Shown: one piece after another, positions 1 to 5,446 of the stretch
How the letters are laid out: each line of letters begins with the position of its first letter
How positions within the stretch are numbered: the first letter of the stretch is position 1
DNA from: an uncultured Clostridia bacterium
Lineage (GTDB): Bacteria > Bacillota > Clostridia > RUG12999
Length of the DNA: 5,446 nt
NCBI GenBank assembly: GCA_938005345.1
Contig: CALLNG010000516.1
Location: 1 to 5,446 of the forward strand
Direction: 5' to 3'
Position numbers and translations under genes: made by a program
The notes under the pieces: generated by a model
What the model saw: the letters and a program-made list of their open reading frames with translations, nothing else
What the model was told of the DNA's origin: nothing
Databases searched by the model: none

Positions 1-627
1 GTTAAAGAATATTTCTTGATGGCAATAGCACCTTATTCAAGAAAAGCAGAATTTGATAGCCTTCATGCACCCACTATGATGGGCATAACATTTCGTTCAA
101 GTAATCCGGCCCAGTCTGCAAAGGAAATAAAAAAGGGAATACAAGCTGCTGGTATCACTGCTGACTATACCCTTTACAACGTCTATTCAATGTTGGACCA
201 AAGCCGTAATATCCAATTTGTTTTGAACCTATTCTCGGGTATTTTTATTAGTATGATTTCCATGATCGCAGTTGCAAATGTGATGAATACGATTTCCACA
301 AATATTAGGATGCGCCGTCGAGAGTTTTCTATGCTCCGCTCTGTTGGAATGTCCGACCGGGATTTTCACAAAATGATGCGGTTTGAATGCTTCTTTTATG
401 GTATGCGGACTTTCGCACTAGGACTTCCCATCGCGGGAATAGCTTCTTGCTTAATCTATCAGGGGTTCTTCATTGGTGGCGGTGAAATTAATTTTGTCTT
501 TCCGTGGAAAAGTATGCTTCTTAGTGTGGTTGGTGTATTTCTTGTGATATTTATTACAATGCTGTATGCTATGAATAAAATAAAAAGAGAAAATATCATA
601 GATGGCCTTCGGGATGACATGGGTTGA
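1..627 (+). CDS. FtsX/MacB-like ABC transporter permease, C-terminal part (5' end outside window)
   Basis: Only the last 208 residues are visible; the frame is open from the first base, so the TTG/ATG codons near 16-21 are internal. In this family the permease sits in the cytoplasmic membrane and pairs with a separate ATPase, moving or sensing lipids, lipoproteins or antimicrobial peptides. The visible part has an extracytoplasmic stretch (about residues 1-70), a first hydrophobic helix at about 72-95, and then the cytoplasmic loop with its charged MRRREFSMLRSVGMS segment (about 104-118), a hallmark of the FtsX domain. Helices at about 130-155 and 168-191 and a short basic tail ending in DGLRDDMG follow. 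This is the usual end of the family, so the 3' end looks intact. The ATPase partner is not in the window and the substrate cannot be told. No clear terminator follows the stop codon, so readthrough into the next genes is possible. Confidence 0.9.
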   Translation, partial: VKEYFLMAIAPYSRKAEFDSLHAPTMMGITFRSSNPAQSAKEIKKGIQAAGITADYTLYNVYSMLDQSRNIQFVLNLFSGIFISMISMIAVANVMNTISTNIRMRRREFSMLRSVGMSDRDFHKMMRFECFFYGMRTFALGLPIAGIASCLIYQGFFIGGGEINFVFPWKSMLLSVVGVFLVIFITMLYAMNKIKRENIIDGLRDDMG

Positions 628-652
628 ATTGATTATTCCCTTGTATAAGAGT

Positions 653-695
653 TTGATATTGACATAGGTAAATATCAATGATATGATATCAATGA
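653..695. repeat. Triple ATATCAA element overlapping a promoter (putative operator)
   Basis: TTGATATT at 653-660 is the exact inverse complement of AATATCAA at 671-678, separated by 10 bp. The 10-mer ATATCAATGA at 672-681 recurs at 686-695 as a direct repeat with a 14-bp period, and the second copy lies inside the self-complementary TGATATCA at 684-691. The three copies span the -35 box, the spacer and the -10 box of the promoter at 659-687. Sites arranged this way over a promoter are typical of repressor or response-regulator binding. No cognate regulator gene is in the window, so the regulator family is unknown. Confidence 0.55.
659..687 (+). promoter_or_regulatory. Predicted sigma-A promoter of the SLH/FG-GAP gene pair
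   Basis: A perfect -35 hexamer TTGACA (659-664) is followed by a 17-bp spacer and a -10 hexamer TATGAT (682-687), one mismatch from TATAAT. Transcription would start near 694-695, about 52 nt before the TTG start codon at 747. The match to consensus is good enough to predict high intrinsic activity, which fits a promoter held in check by a regulator at the overlapping ATATCAA repeats. The start site is inferred, not observed. Confidence 0.7.
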
Positions 696-714
696 ACGTC
701 AACTTATTTGACGT
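696..714 (+). other. 5'-UTR stem-loop at predicted transcript start
   Basis: ACGTCAA (696-702) and TTGACGT (708-714) form a perfect 7-bp stem around a 5-nt loop. It lies within a couple of bases of the predicted +1 and about 20 nt before the ribosome binding site. No T-tract follows it (next bases are ATCACGAAAA), so it is not an intrinsic terminator. It could protect the 5' end of the mRNA from decay, or on the DNA level act as a further protein-binding palindrome. Confidence 0.5.
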
Positions 715-733
715 ATCACGAAAAAACTCGAAA

Positions 734-740
734 AAGGGGG
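734..740 (+). promoter_or_regulatory. Ribosome binding site that fixes a TTG start
   Basis: The purine run AAGGGGG ends 6 nt before the TTG codon at 747. The next ATG (762) has no purine-rich site at suitable distance and would remove the positively charged start of the signal peptide. The site is G-rich rather than the standard GGAGG. Confidence 0.7.
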
Positions 741-746
741 ATTCAC

Positions 747-1691
747 TTGAAAAAACTATGTATGATTATGGCTATGGTGTGTGTGTTCAGTTTTTCTGTA
801 TACGCAGAAGGCTTTGAGGAAAAGGCATATAGCCTTTATCAACTCGGCCTCATAAAAGGAACGGGGGAGAGTTATAGTGTAGAGAGCTTAGAACCGTACC
901 GTCCGGCAACAAGGACAGAAATTGCAGTTTCCCTTTTGCGTTTGTTGGGAAAAGAAGAAAAGGCACTGTACCAGAAAAATCCACATCCGTTTAATGATGT
1001 ACCCGCCTGGGCGGGGGATTCCATTGGATGGCTTTATGAAAATTATTATGTTAATGGTACAACAGCTACAGAATTTGGTGCAGCTGAAGATGCCACAGTA
1101 CAACAATTTTCAGCTATGTGCCTGCGCACATTAGGCTATAGCGAGGCACAAGGCGATTTTACTTATGACGGCGCAGTTCATTTTGCAGCGGGAAAGGGAT
1201 TAATTGATGCCGCCTTAGAATCAGGAAGTATCCTTTATCGTTCAGATATGATTGAAATGTGTTACAACACGCTGTGTGCCCCATTAAAAAATGCTGCCCG
1301 TACGCTTGCCGATAAATTGTGTGATGAAGGTGTATTTACCCATGACATGGGTATCGCTGCGGGAGTTTTAGGAAATATAGACGTTGCAGATGCCTTTAGC
1401 AGTGTGCCAGATGGACTTTGCAGCATTACATATTCAAATGGGACGATTTATCTTTCACCTGCTGTAGAACATTATGGAGTTCGCGTATTTTATATGACAG
1501 AAGATAAAATCGTGCGGGAAGCAGCTATTACAAAAGGAGAAATCTCCTATCCAGGCGGAAGTGCCGCCGGTTATATATCCGAGATAAAAACACAGGATAT
1601 TCCGGCAGGGGCGTCCATTATTGTGGTGAAGACCTCAAGTGAAGGAGAAAATTATCAAACCATTTCTAAAAGCAATTCAGTTTTTAATTAA
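747..1691 (+). CDS. Secreted protein with three degenerate SLH (S-layer homology) repeats
   Basis: The 314-residue product starts at TTG 747, chosen from the ribosome site 6 nt upstream and from the signal peptide this start gives: MKKLC, a hydrophobic core, and probable cleavage after VYA (residue 20). An in-frame TTG at 708 would put 13 charged residues before the signal and lies in the leader hairpin. Residues about 22-70, 78-132 and 138-181 resemble SLH repeats: each has a GLI/NG-type turn followed by a helix where the TRAE motif normally sits. Those positions read ATRTE (54-58), ATVQQ (116-120) and YRSD (164-167), so the motif is weakened. SLH domains usually bind pyruvylated secondary wall polymers and hold proteins on the Gram-positive surface. 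Residues about 211-314 form an unrecognised, beta-rich C-terminal domain. The FG-GAP gene begins 11 nt downstream, implying one transcript. Wall attachment is inferred. Confidence 0.8.
   Translation: MKKLCMIMAMVCVFSFSVYAEGFEEKAYSLYQLGLIKGTGESYSVESLEPYRPATRTEIAVSLLRLLGKEEKALYQKNPHPFNDVPAWAGDSIGWLYENYYVNGTTATEFGAAEDATVQQFSAMCLRTLGYSEAQGDFTYDGAVHFAAGKGLIDAALESGSILYRSDMIEMCYNTLCAPLKNAARTLADKLCDEGVFTHDMGIAAGVLGNIDVADAFSSVPDGLCSITYSNGTIYLSPAVEHYGVRVFYMTEDKIVREAAITKGEISYPGGSAAGYISEIKTQDIPAGASIIVVKTSSEGENYQTISKSNSVFN
748..763 (+). repeat. 16-nt identical gene start, copy 1 (partner at 1704-1719)
   Basis: TGAAAAAACTATGTAT occurs here and at 1704-1719, in each case beginning at the second base of the start codon. 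The identity ends directly after codon 6. The two genes share no obvious similarity beyond their signal peptides. It supports the TTG start here and suggests a shared or copied leader, though MKK-type signal peptides are constrained and a part of the match may be coincidence. Confidence 0.6.
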
Positions 1692-1702
1692 AGGAGACGC
1701 TT

Positions 1703-3259
1703 ATGAAAAAACTATGTATTTGTATTATATTGCTGCTAATGTTTCCATTTAGTTGTATAGCAGCTACACCTGTACTAAAATATTCAAATGCAGGAACATA
1801 TCCACTTTGGACGGAGGAAGCATACTATTGCGCGCCAACTGTAGTAGACTTAAATGGCGATGGAAAAAACGAGATTGTTTTTTCTAACTATTCCATAACT
1901 GTTTTGGATGGTGCTAGTGGGGCGGTTTTATGGAAGGTGAACTCTGGAAGAGACCGGAGTGCTCCGCTGGAAGAGTTTGGTGCGAGTGCGGGACATACTT
2001 GGAGTAGTCTGGAAGTTGCGGATATTGACGGTGATGGGGGACTTGAGATTGTATCATTGCATGGGAATGGATTGATTTCCGTTCTTGATGCCAATGGATA
2101 TTTTGAACCTGGATGGCCGCAGACACCATTAGCAGCTGCTGGCAGAAGTCTTGAGGTTGCAGATATAGATGGTGATGGAAAAAGCGAAATTATCGTAGGC
2201 TATGGTGTAGATTCACCACAATCCGTATATGTACTTTCCTACGATGGACAGATTCGTTCCGGATGGCCGCAGATGGATAATACGCAATATCCTGCAAAAG
2301 GATGGAGCTATGGGGTGTTTATGGATGGAATCGAAACAGCAGATTTAGATTCTGATGGACAGCTTGAAATTATCGTGCCGACGGATAATTCTTTTGTTAG
2401 TATATATAAGCCGAATGGTACGTTGATGCAGGCAAATTCGTCTGTATATGGAGATAGAACCTGGGCGCAGGTGGCGTTTTACGAGGATCCGTCTGCAGAA
2501 ATCCGTGGTGATAATGAAGGCTGGGGATGGTCAATCACAGGAAACGAATTGCGTGAAGATTTGTACCGGGCTGAATTCGGACATGGTGCCGTTGCTGTGG
2601 CGGATGTGGACGGAGACGGAAAAAAGGAACTGGCTGTGACAGGTATTATGTGCAATAGAAAATATGCGCCAAGTTATCCGCCGACAGAGTATATGACAGT
2701 ATTTCTATTAAATGCGGATAGGACGCGATACGCGAATTGGTCCCTGCCACCTACTGATTTGGGGGCGCCATTACTGCAAAGTAATGTTTCCATTGCTTCT
2801 ATGGTGCAGCAAACGCCGGTTATTGAAGATTTAGATGGGGATGGTAAACCGGAAATCTTGTTTAATTCCTATAACGGAAAGGTGCATTGTTTCAATTTGG
2901 ACAAAAAGGAGCCCTATGCTTGGCCTTATAGTCTGACAAAACGTACGAGTCCAATGCTGCAATATGCAACAGCGCCTGTATGCCGTGACCTTGACGGAGA
3001 TGGCAAAAAGGAGGTCATTTTTGCTACATTTTATGATAGTGAACAAGGGCTAACACCAAATAATGTCGGAAGTCTTTGTATTTTGAATTATGAAGGAAAA
3101 CTTATTTCCAGTGCTCCTTTGCCGCCCGCAAAAGAAGCCGGGAACTATCCAAATGGTGCAATGGCAGCGCCAGCAGTAGCGGATGTGGATGGAGATGGGT
3201 TGCTTGAAATTGTGGTAAATACATTGCATGGCGCAATTTGTGTTTATGATTTAGTATAG
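1703..3259 (+). CDS. Secreted FG-GAP/VCBS-repeat beta-propeller protein
   Basis: The 518-residue product follows a good AAGGAG site (1691-1696) that overlaps the stop codon of the SLH gene. A signal peptide, MKKLC plus a leucine-rich core, probably ends near residues 20-21 (CIA or IAA). Cys18 lies in PFSC, a poor lipobox, so a lipoprotein is unlikely but not excluded. Eight calcium-loop motifs of the DxDGDGxxE type occur at residues 49, 107, 154, 214, 301, 376, 429 and 494, mostly followed by a hydrophobic strand (EIV, EII, EIL, EVI). The spacings (47-87 residues) fit a seven- or eight-bladed integrin-like propeller filling the whole mature protein. GWPQ/AWPY segments at about 137, 187 and 406 are common in this group. 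Such proteins bind calcium and act in adhesion or polysaccharide binding; some relatives are lyases. No catalytic domain or wall anchor is visible, so an interaction with the SLH protein or the wall is only inferred. Confidence 0.88.
   Translation: MKKLCICIILLLMFPFSCIAATPVLKYSNAGTYPLWTEEAYYCAPTVVDLNGDGKNEIVFSNYSITVLDGASGAVLWKVNSGRDRSAPLEEFGASAGHTWSSLEVADIDGDGGLEIVSLHGNGLISVLDANGYFEPGWPQTPLAAAGRSLEVADIDGDGKSEIIVGYGVDSPQSVYVLSYDGQIRSGWPQMDNTQYPAKGWSYGVFMDGIETADLDSDGQLEIIVPTDNSFVSIYKPNGTLMQANSSVYGDRTWAQVAFYEDPSAEIRGDNEGWGWSITGNELREDLYRAEFGHGAVAVADVDGDGKKELAVTGIMCNRKYAPSYPPTEYMTVFLLNADRTRYANWSLPPTDLGAPLLQSNVSIASMVQQTPVIEDLDGDGKPEILFNSYNGKVHCFNLDKKEPYAWPYSLTKRTSPMLQYATAPVCRDLDGDGKKEVIFATFYDSEQGLTPNNVGSLCILNYEGKLISSAPLPPAKEAGNYPNGAMAAPAVADVDGDGLLEIVVNTLHGAICVYDLV
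1704..1719 (+). repeat. 16-nt identical gene start, copy 2 (partner at 748-763)
   Basis: Same 16-mer as at 748-763, beginning at the second base of the ATG start. After it the two coding sequences diverge completely. Confidence 0.6.
2111..2123 (+). repeat. 13-nt direct repeat within propeller blades (partner at 2261-2273)
   Basis: GGATGGCCGCAGA encodes GWPQ and recurs exactly 150 bp (50 codons) further on, at 2261-2273. The preserved nucleotide identity and whole-codon spacing are what internal blade duplication would leave. Protein-level constraint on the GWPQ motif could contribute. Confidence 0.6.
2261..2273 (+). repeat. 13-nt direct repeat within propeller blades, second copy
   Basis: Second copy of GGATGGCCGCAGA, in the same reading frame as the copy at 2111-2123 and again encoding GWPQ. 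Confidence 0.6.
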
Positions 3260-3335
3260 GCGAAGCCTTTGGAGAGGCTGGCAATGAACTATAGAAAGAT
3301 GCTAGGAGACAAGTAGGATTAAGGAAGGTAGGATA

Positions 3336-4043
3336 ATGAAAAAAGTAATTTTGTTTGATTTATATGATACGGTGCTTAAAAACATATCTTTTGATTTTAG
3401 CGCGGGTATTCATTACTTATATAACAAATTTTTTTCAAACGTCTGTTCCTTGGAGAATATGATGGATTATGCGAATACATTTCTACCGCTTTACGATAAG
3501 CGAAAGGAAGAAAATGTAGAAATTTGTTTAATCAAAGATGAGATTCCTCTGTATTTTAAAAAATTTGGAGTGGATTTTCCAAGTTCATGGGAAGAACTGG
3601 ACTACGAAATAATGAATCAGATGCAAAAGGTTACTTTGACAGAAACGGTTCGATTCACTTTAAATGAGTTATACGAGCAAAATGTAATGATGTATATATT
3701 GTCGAATAGTATTTTTACTGGATATTCCGCCAGAAAATTATTAAATGATTTTCATATCTTACATTTTTTTAAAAAACTGTATTCAAGTGCTGATTATGGT
3801 ATTAGAAAACCCAGTTCGAAATTCTATCAAATCGCAATAGATGGTATACTTTCAGACCTGCCGGCGTTTGGTGTGAATGATATATTGTATATAGGTAATG
3901 ATTATGAAACAGATGTCCTGGGCGCATCGGCTGTAGGGTTAGATGTGTTGTGGTACAACGAAAAACACCTGCCCAATGATAAAAATATTAACCTTTACAA
4001 TATAGATAATTTTAAAGACATACTAGAACTTGTGTACATGTAA
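3336..4043 (+). CDS. HAD-superfamily hydrolase with Tyr at the Asp+2 position
   Basis: The 235-residue cytosolic protein starts at ATG 3336 behind AAGGAAGG (3321-3328). The HAD motifs are in order. Motif I is FDLYDTVL (nucleophile Asp8, Tyr10, Asp11, Thr12). Motif II is the ILSNS strand (Ser123), motif III the Lys in IRKP (Lys158), and motif IV is IGNDYETD (Asp189, Asp193). A helical cap fills about residues 20-105. Length fits the haloacid-dehalogenase/phosphoglycolate-phosphatase-like branch. Most HAD phosphatases have Asp at nucleophile+2 as general acid/base; Tyr there is seen in 2-haloacid dehalogenases (DxYGT), while related F/YDT forms occur in uncharacterised HAD proteins. The substrate is therefore open, and a phosphatase is not assured. 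The gene is about 32% GC over 3361-4020, against the low-to-mid 40s in sampled parts of the propeller gene, suggesting separate origin. It lies 76 bp after that gene with no terminator between, so co-transcription is possible; it ends at a strong terminator. Confidence 0.85.
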   Translation: MKKVILFDLYDTVLKNISFDFSAGIHYLYNKFFSNVCSLENMMDYANTFLPLYDKRKEENVEICLIKDEIPLYFKKFGVDFPSSWEELDYEIMNQMQKVTLTETVRFTLNELYEQNVMMYILSNSIFTGYSARKLLNDFHILHFFKKLYSSADYGIRKPSSKFYQIAIDGILSDLPAFGVNDILYIGNDYETDVLGASAVGLDVLWYNEKHLPNDKNINLYNIDNFKDILELVYM

Positions 4044-4047
4044 ATAG

Positions 4048-4085
4048 GGAGGAGACAAGGGAATATATTCCCCTGTCTCCTTTTT
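4048..4085 (+). terminator. Intrinsic terminator after the HAD gene
   Basis: GGAGACA (4051-4057) pairs with TGTCTCC (4074-4080); after one A/C mismatch (4058/4073) the stem continues as GGGAA/TTCCC around a short AT centre, about 12 bp in all. TTTTT follows at 4081-4085. It begins 5 nt after the HAD stop codon and sits in the 44-bp gap between convergent genes. On the minus strand the stem is followed by TCCCTATTT, a poor T-tract, so it serves the plus strand best but may also slow transcription coming from the ABC-F gene. Confidence 0.9.
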
Positions 4086-4087
4086 AA

Positions 4088-5446
4088 TCAAGAACATGTG
4101 GATTCTGATTTTTCCATTTGCTGTAATTGAGTTTCGTTATTTTCTAAAATCTCATATTGCAACAACAAAGATTCTTCTTTCGTATCAATGGTATGATGTA
4201 ATTCCATTAATTTAGTATAGTCCGCTGCAATTTCTGGCAGTACAGTTTGTTTTCTAGCTTCATCAATTTCAGTTTCCAACTTTGCAATTTCAGTTTTTGC
4301 CTTTTTTATGGTATTTACCAGTTTCCGTTTTTTGGCATTCCACTCTTTTTGCTCTAAATAGGACCGTTTACCGGCACTTTGTACAGAGGAAGGCGCAGTT
4401 TGTTCTGTCGAATCATGTTTTATGGCATGTTCTTGGTAATTATCATAATTTCCTAAGTACGAAGTGACAACTCCATGATCCATAACCAATACGCGGGTGG
4501 CGAGTTTATTAATGAAATAACGGTCATGGGAAATAATAAATAACGTACCGTCATATTCAGATAAAGCTTGCTCCAATACTTCCATTGAATTGATATCCAA
4601 ATGGTTGGTCGGTTCGTCTAAAATTAAAAAATTTGCACCTTGTAACATCAATTTCAGGAGAGCAACCTTTGCTTTTTCTCCACCGCTCAGTAGGCCAATT
4701 TCTTTCAAAACATCTTCCCCACGGAATAAAAATGCTGCACATACATTGCGTACTTCTGTTGCAGTCATTTTAGGATAAGAACTCCATATCTCTTCCAATA
4801 TGGAATTTTCCGGGGAAAGCGTTTCCATATTCTGGTCATAATATCCTACTGTAATATTGGCGCCAAAGTGAAAATGTCCGGAATCAGCGGTAATCTGGTT
4901 CAACAAAATTTTAAATAGTGTCGTCTTGCCACATCCGTTTGGGCCAAGTAAAAAAACACGCTCTCCACGCCGTATGTGAAGATTGACATGCGAGAATAAA
5001 GCGCCTTTGCCAAAATCTTTGGAAAGATCTTCTGCCATTAACACATCATTTCCACCCATTTGATGGACAGAAAAACGGAAATGAATGTTATCGGGTGCGG
5101 TTTCTGGCTTCTTTAACTCCTGCAACAGCCGATTCAACATTTTTTCTTTGCTTTCCGCTGTTTTAATATTTTTTTCACGGTTCCATCTGCGCTGCTGTTC
5201 AATGATTCCCTCGATACGTTTAATTTCGCTTTGCAGGGATTCATAGTGTTTTTGGGCTACCTCTAAGTTTTTTTCTTTTTGTTGCATCGCACGAGTATAA
5301 TTCCCATTATACAGAGTTAGATGGTTGTGCGCCAGTTCAAAGGTGCGGTTGGTCACTTTATCTAAAAAATATCGGTCGTGTGAAATCACAATTAACGCCC
5401 CGTCATAGGACTGTAAAAAGTCTTCCAGCCAGCGCACCGACTGAAG
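4088..5446 (-). CDS. ABC-F family ATPase, YdiF-like, N-terminus outside window
   Basis: Transcribed right to left; the last 452 residues are visible and the frame stays open to the window edge (first residues LQSVRWLEDF), so the GTG near 5437 is internal. Numbering from the edge: the end of ABC domain 1 with its His-switch SHD (22-24); a charged helical linker (about 50-112), the P-site tRNA interaction region; then ABC domain 2 with Walker A GPNGCGKT (168-175), signature LSGGE (253-257), Walker B LILDEPTNHLD (274-284) and SHD (306-308). A charged C-terminal coiled coil (about 365-445) follows. ABC-F proteins lack membrane segments and act on the ribosomal E site. The sequence, including the RSYxEQKEW segment opening the C-terminal extension, recalls Bacillus subtilis YdiF. 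The linker looks short, as in housekeeping members rather than antibiotic-protecting ones such as Vga or Lsa; this is inferred. Domain 1 Walker A, signature and Walker B are not visible. Confidence 0.93.
   Translation of the reverse strand, partial: LQSVRWLEDFLQSYDGALIVISHDRYFLDKVTNRTFELAHNHLTLYNGNYTRAMQQKEKNLEVAQKHYESLQSEIKRIEGIIEQQRRWNREKNIKTAESKEKMLNRLLQELKKPETAPDNIHFRFSVHQMGGNDVLMAEDLSKDFGKGALFSHVNLHIRRGERVFLLGPNGCGKTTLFKILLNQITADSGHFHFGANITVGYYDQNMETLSPENSILEEIWSSYPKMTATEVRNVCAAFLFRGEDVLKEIGLLSGGEKAKVALLKLMLQGANFLILDEPTNHLDINSMEVLEQALSEYDGTLFIISHDRYFINKLATRVLVMDHGVVTSYLGNYDNYQEHAIKHDSTEQTAPSSVQSAGKRSYLEQKEWNAKKRKLVNTIKKAKTEIAKLETEIDEARKQTVLPEIAADYTKLMELHHTIDTKEESLLLQYEILENNETQLQQMEKSESTCS

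Noticed and set aside
451..702. Minus-strand open frame of 83 codons over the permease 3' end
   Set aside because: It lies mostly antisense to the permease, crosses the promoter region, and has no recognisable domain or ribosome site; best explained as a shadow frame.
708..746. Upstream in-frame TTG start of the SLH gene, giving 13 extra residues
   Set aside because: It lies within the 5' stem-loop, has no ribosome site, and would put a charged extension before a clear signal peptide.
1847..3213. Repeated GATGGAGATGG-like strings as a possible tandem DNA repeat or CRISPR-like array
   Set aside because: The spacing is irregular and every copy encodes the in-frame calcium loop DxDGDG, so the repetition is explained by the protein fold.
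3224..3250. TTGCAT/TATGAT pair at the end of the propeller gene as a promoter for the HAD gene
   Set aside because: The spacer is only 15 bp and the -35 box is weak; a separate promoter cannot be supported, though it is not excluded.
3264..3279. Short inverted repeat AGCCT/AGGCT after the propeller gene as a terminator
   Set aside because: The stem is only 5 bp and no T-tract follows, so it cannot be supported as an intrinsic terminator.
3284..3316. Ten-codon open frame (MNYRKMLGDK) in the gap before the HAD gene
   Set aside because: It has a GGAG at plausible distance but is too short to distinguish from chance and resembles nothing specific.
4590..4778. Plus-strand open frame opposite the ABC-F gene
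   Set aside because: It is antisense to the highly conserved Walker B and signature region of the ABC-F gene and has no independent coding evidence.

Overview
The window looks like a piece of a low-to-mid GC Gram-positive (Firmicutes) chromosome, most likely an anaerobic gut-type clostridium (Lachnospiraceae/Oscillospiraceae grade). The basis is the Shine-Dalgarno-rich starts, a near-consensus sigma-A promoter, an S-layer-homology surface protein, an FtsX-type permease of the kind common in Clostridia, and an ABC-F protein resembling Bacillus YdiF. This placement is inference from gene types and base composition; no rRNA, tRNA or other taxonomic marker is present.

Layout, left to right. (1) Positions 1-627 hold the C-terminal part of an FtsX/MacB-like ABC transporter permease whose start lies outside the window. 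(2) A 119-bp intergenic region (628-746) is unusually organised. It has a TTGACA-17 bp-TATGAT promoter overlapped by three copies of an ATATCAA element (one inverted, two direct), then a perfect 7-bp stem-loop at the predicted 5' end of the transcript. (3) This promoter appears to drive two co-directional genes 11 bp apart: a secreted protein with three degenerate SLH repeats (747-1691, TTG start) and a secreted FG-GAP/VCBS beta-propeller with eight calcium-loop motifs (1703-3259). The first 16 nucleotides after the first base of each gene are identical, and both encode MKKLC-type signal peptides. (4) After a 76-bp gap comes an AT-rich gene for a HAD-superfamily hydrolase (3336-4043) with Tyr in place of the second catalytic Asp. 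It ends at a strong hairpin-plus-T-tract terminator (4048-4085). (5) On the opposite strand and convergent is an ABC-F ATPase (4088-5446), truncated at the window edge so that most of its first ATPase domain is missing.

How they may work together. The SLH and propeller genes look like one regulated unit making two exported proteins, plausibly a wall-associated protein and an extracellular calcium-stabilised binding protein. Their joint function is unknown. The permease upstream could share a regulatory history with them, since I see no terminator between it and the pair, but this cannot be shown from the window. The HAD gene differs in base composition from the pair and may be an independent acquisition. 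The ABC-F gene is a separate, probably housekeeping, translation-related gene. No CRISPR array, insertion sequence, tRNA or rRNA was recognised.
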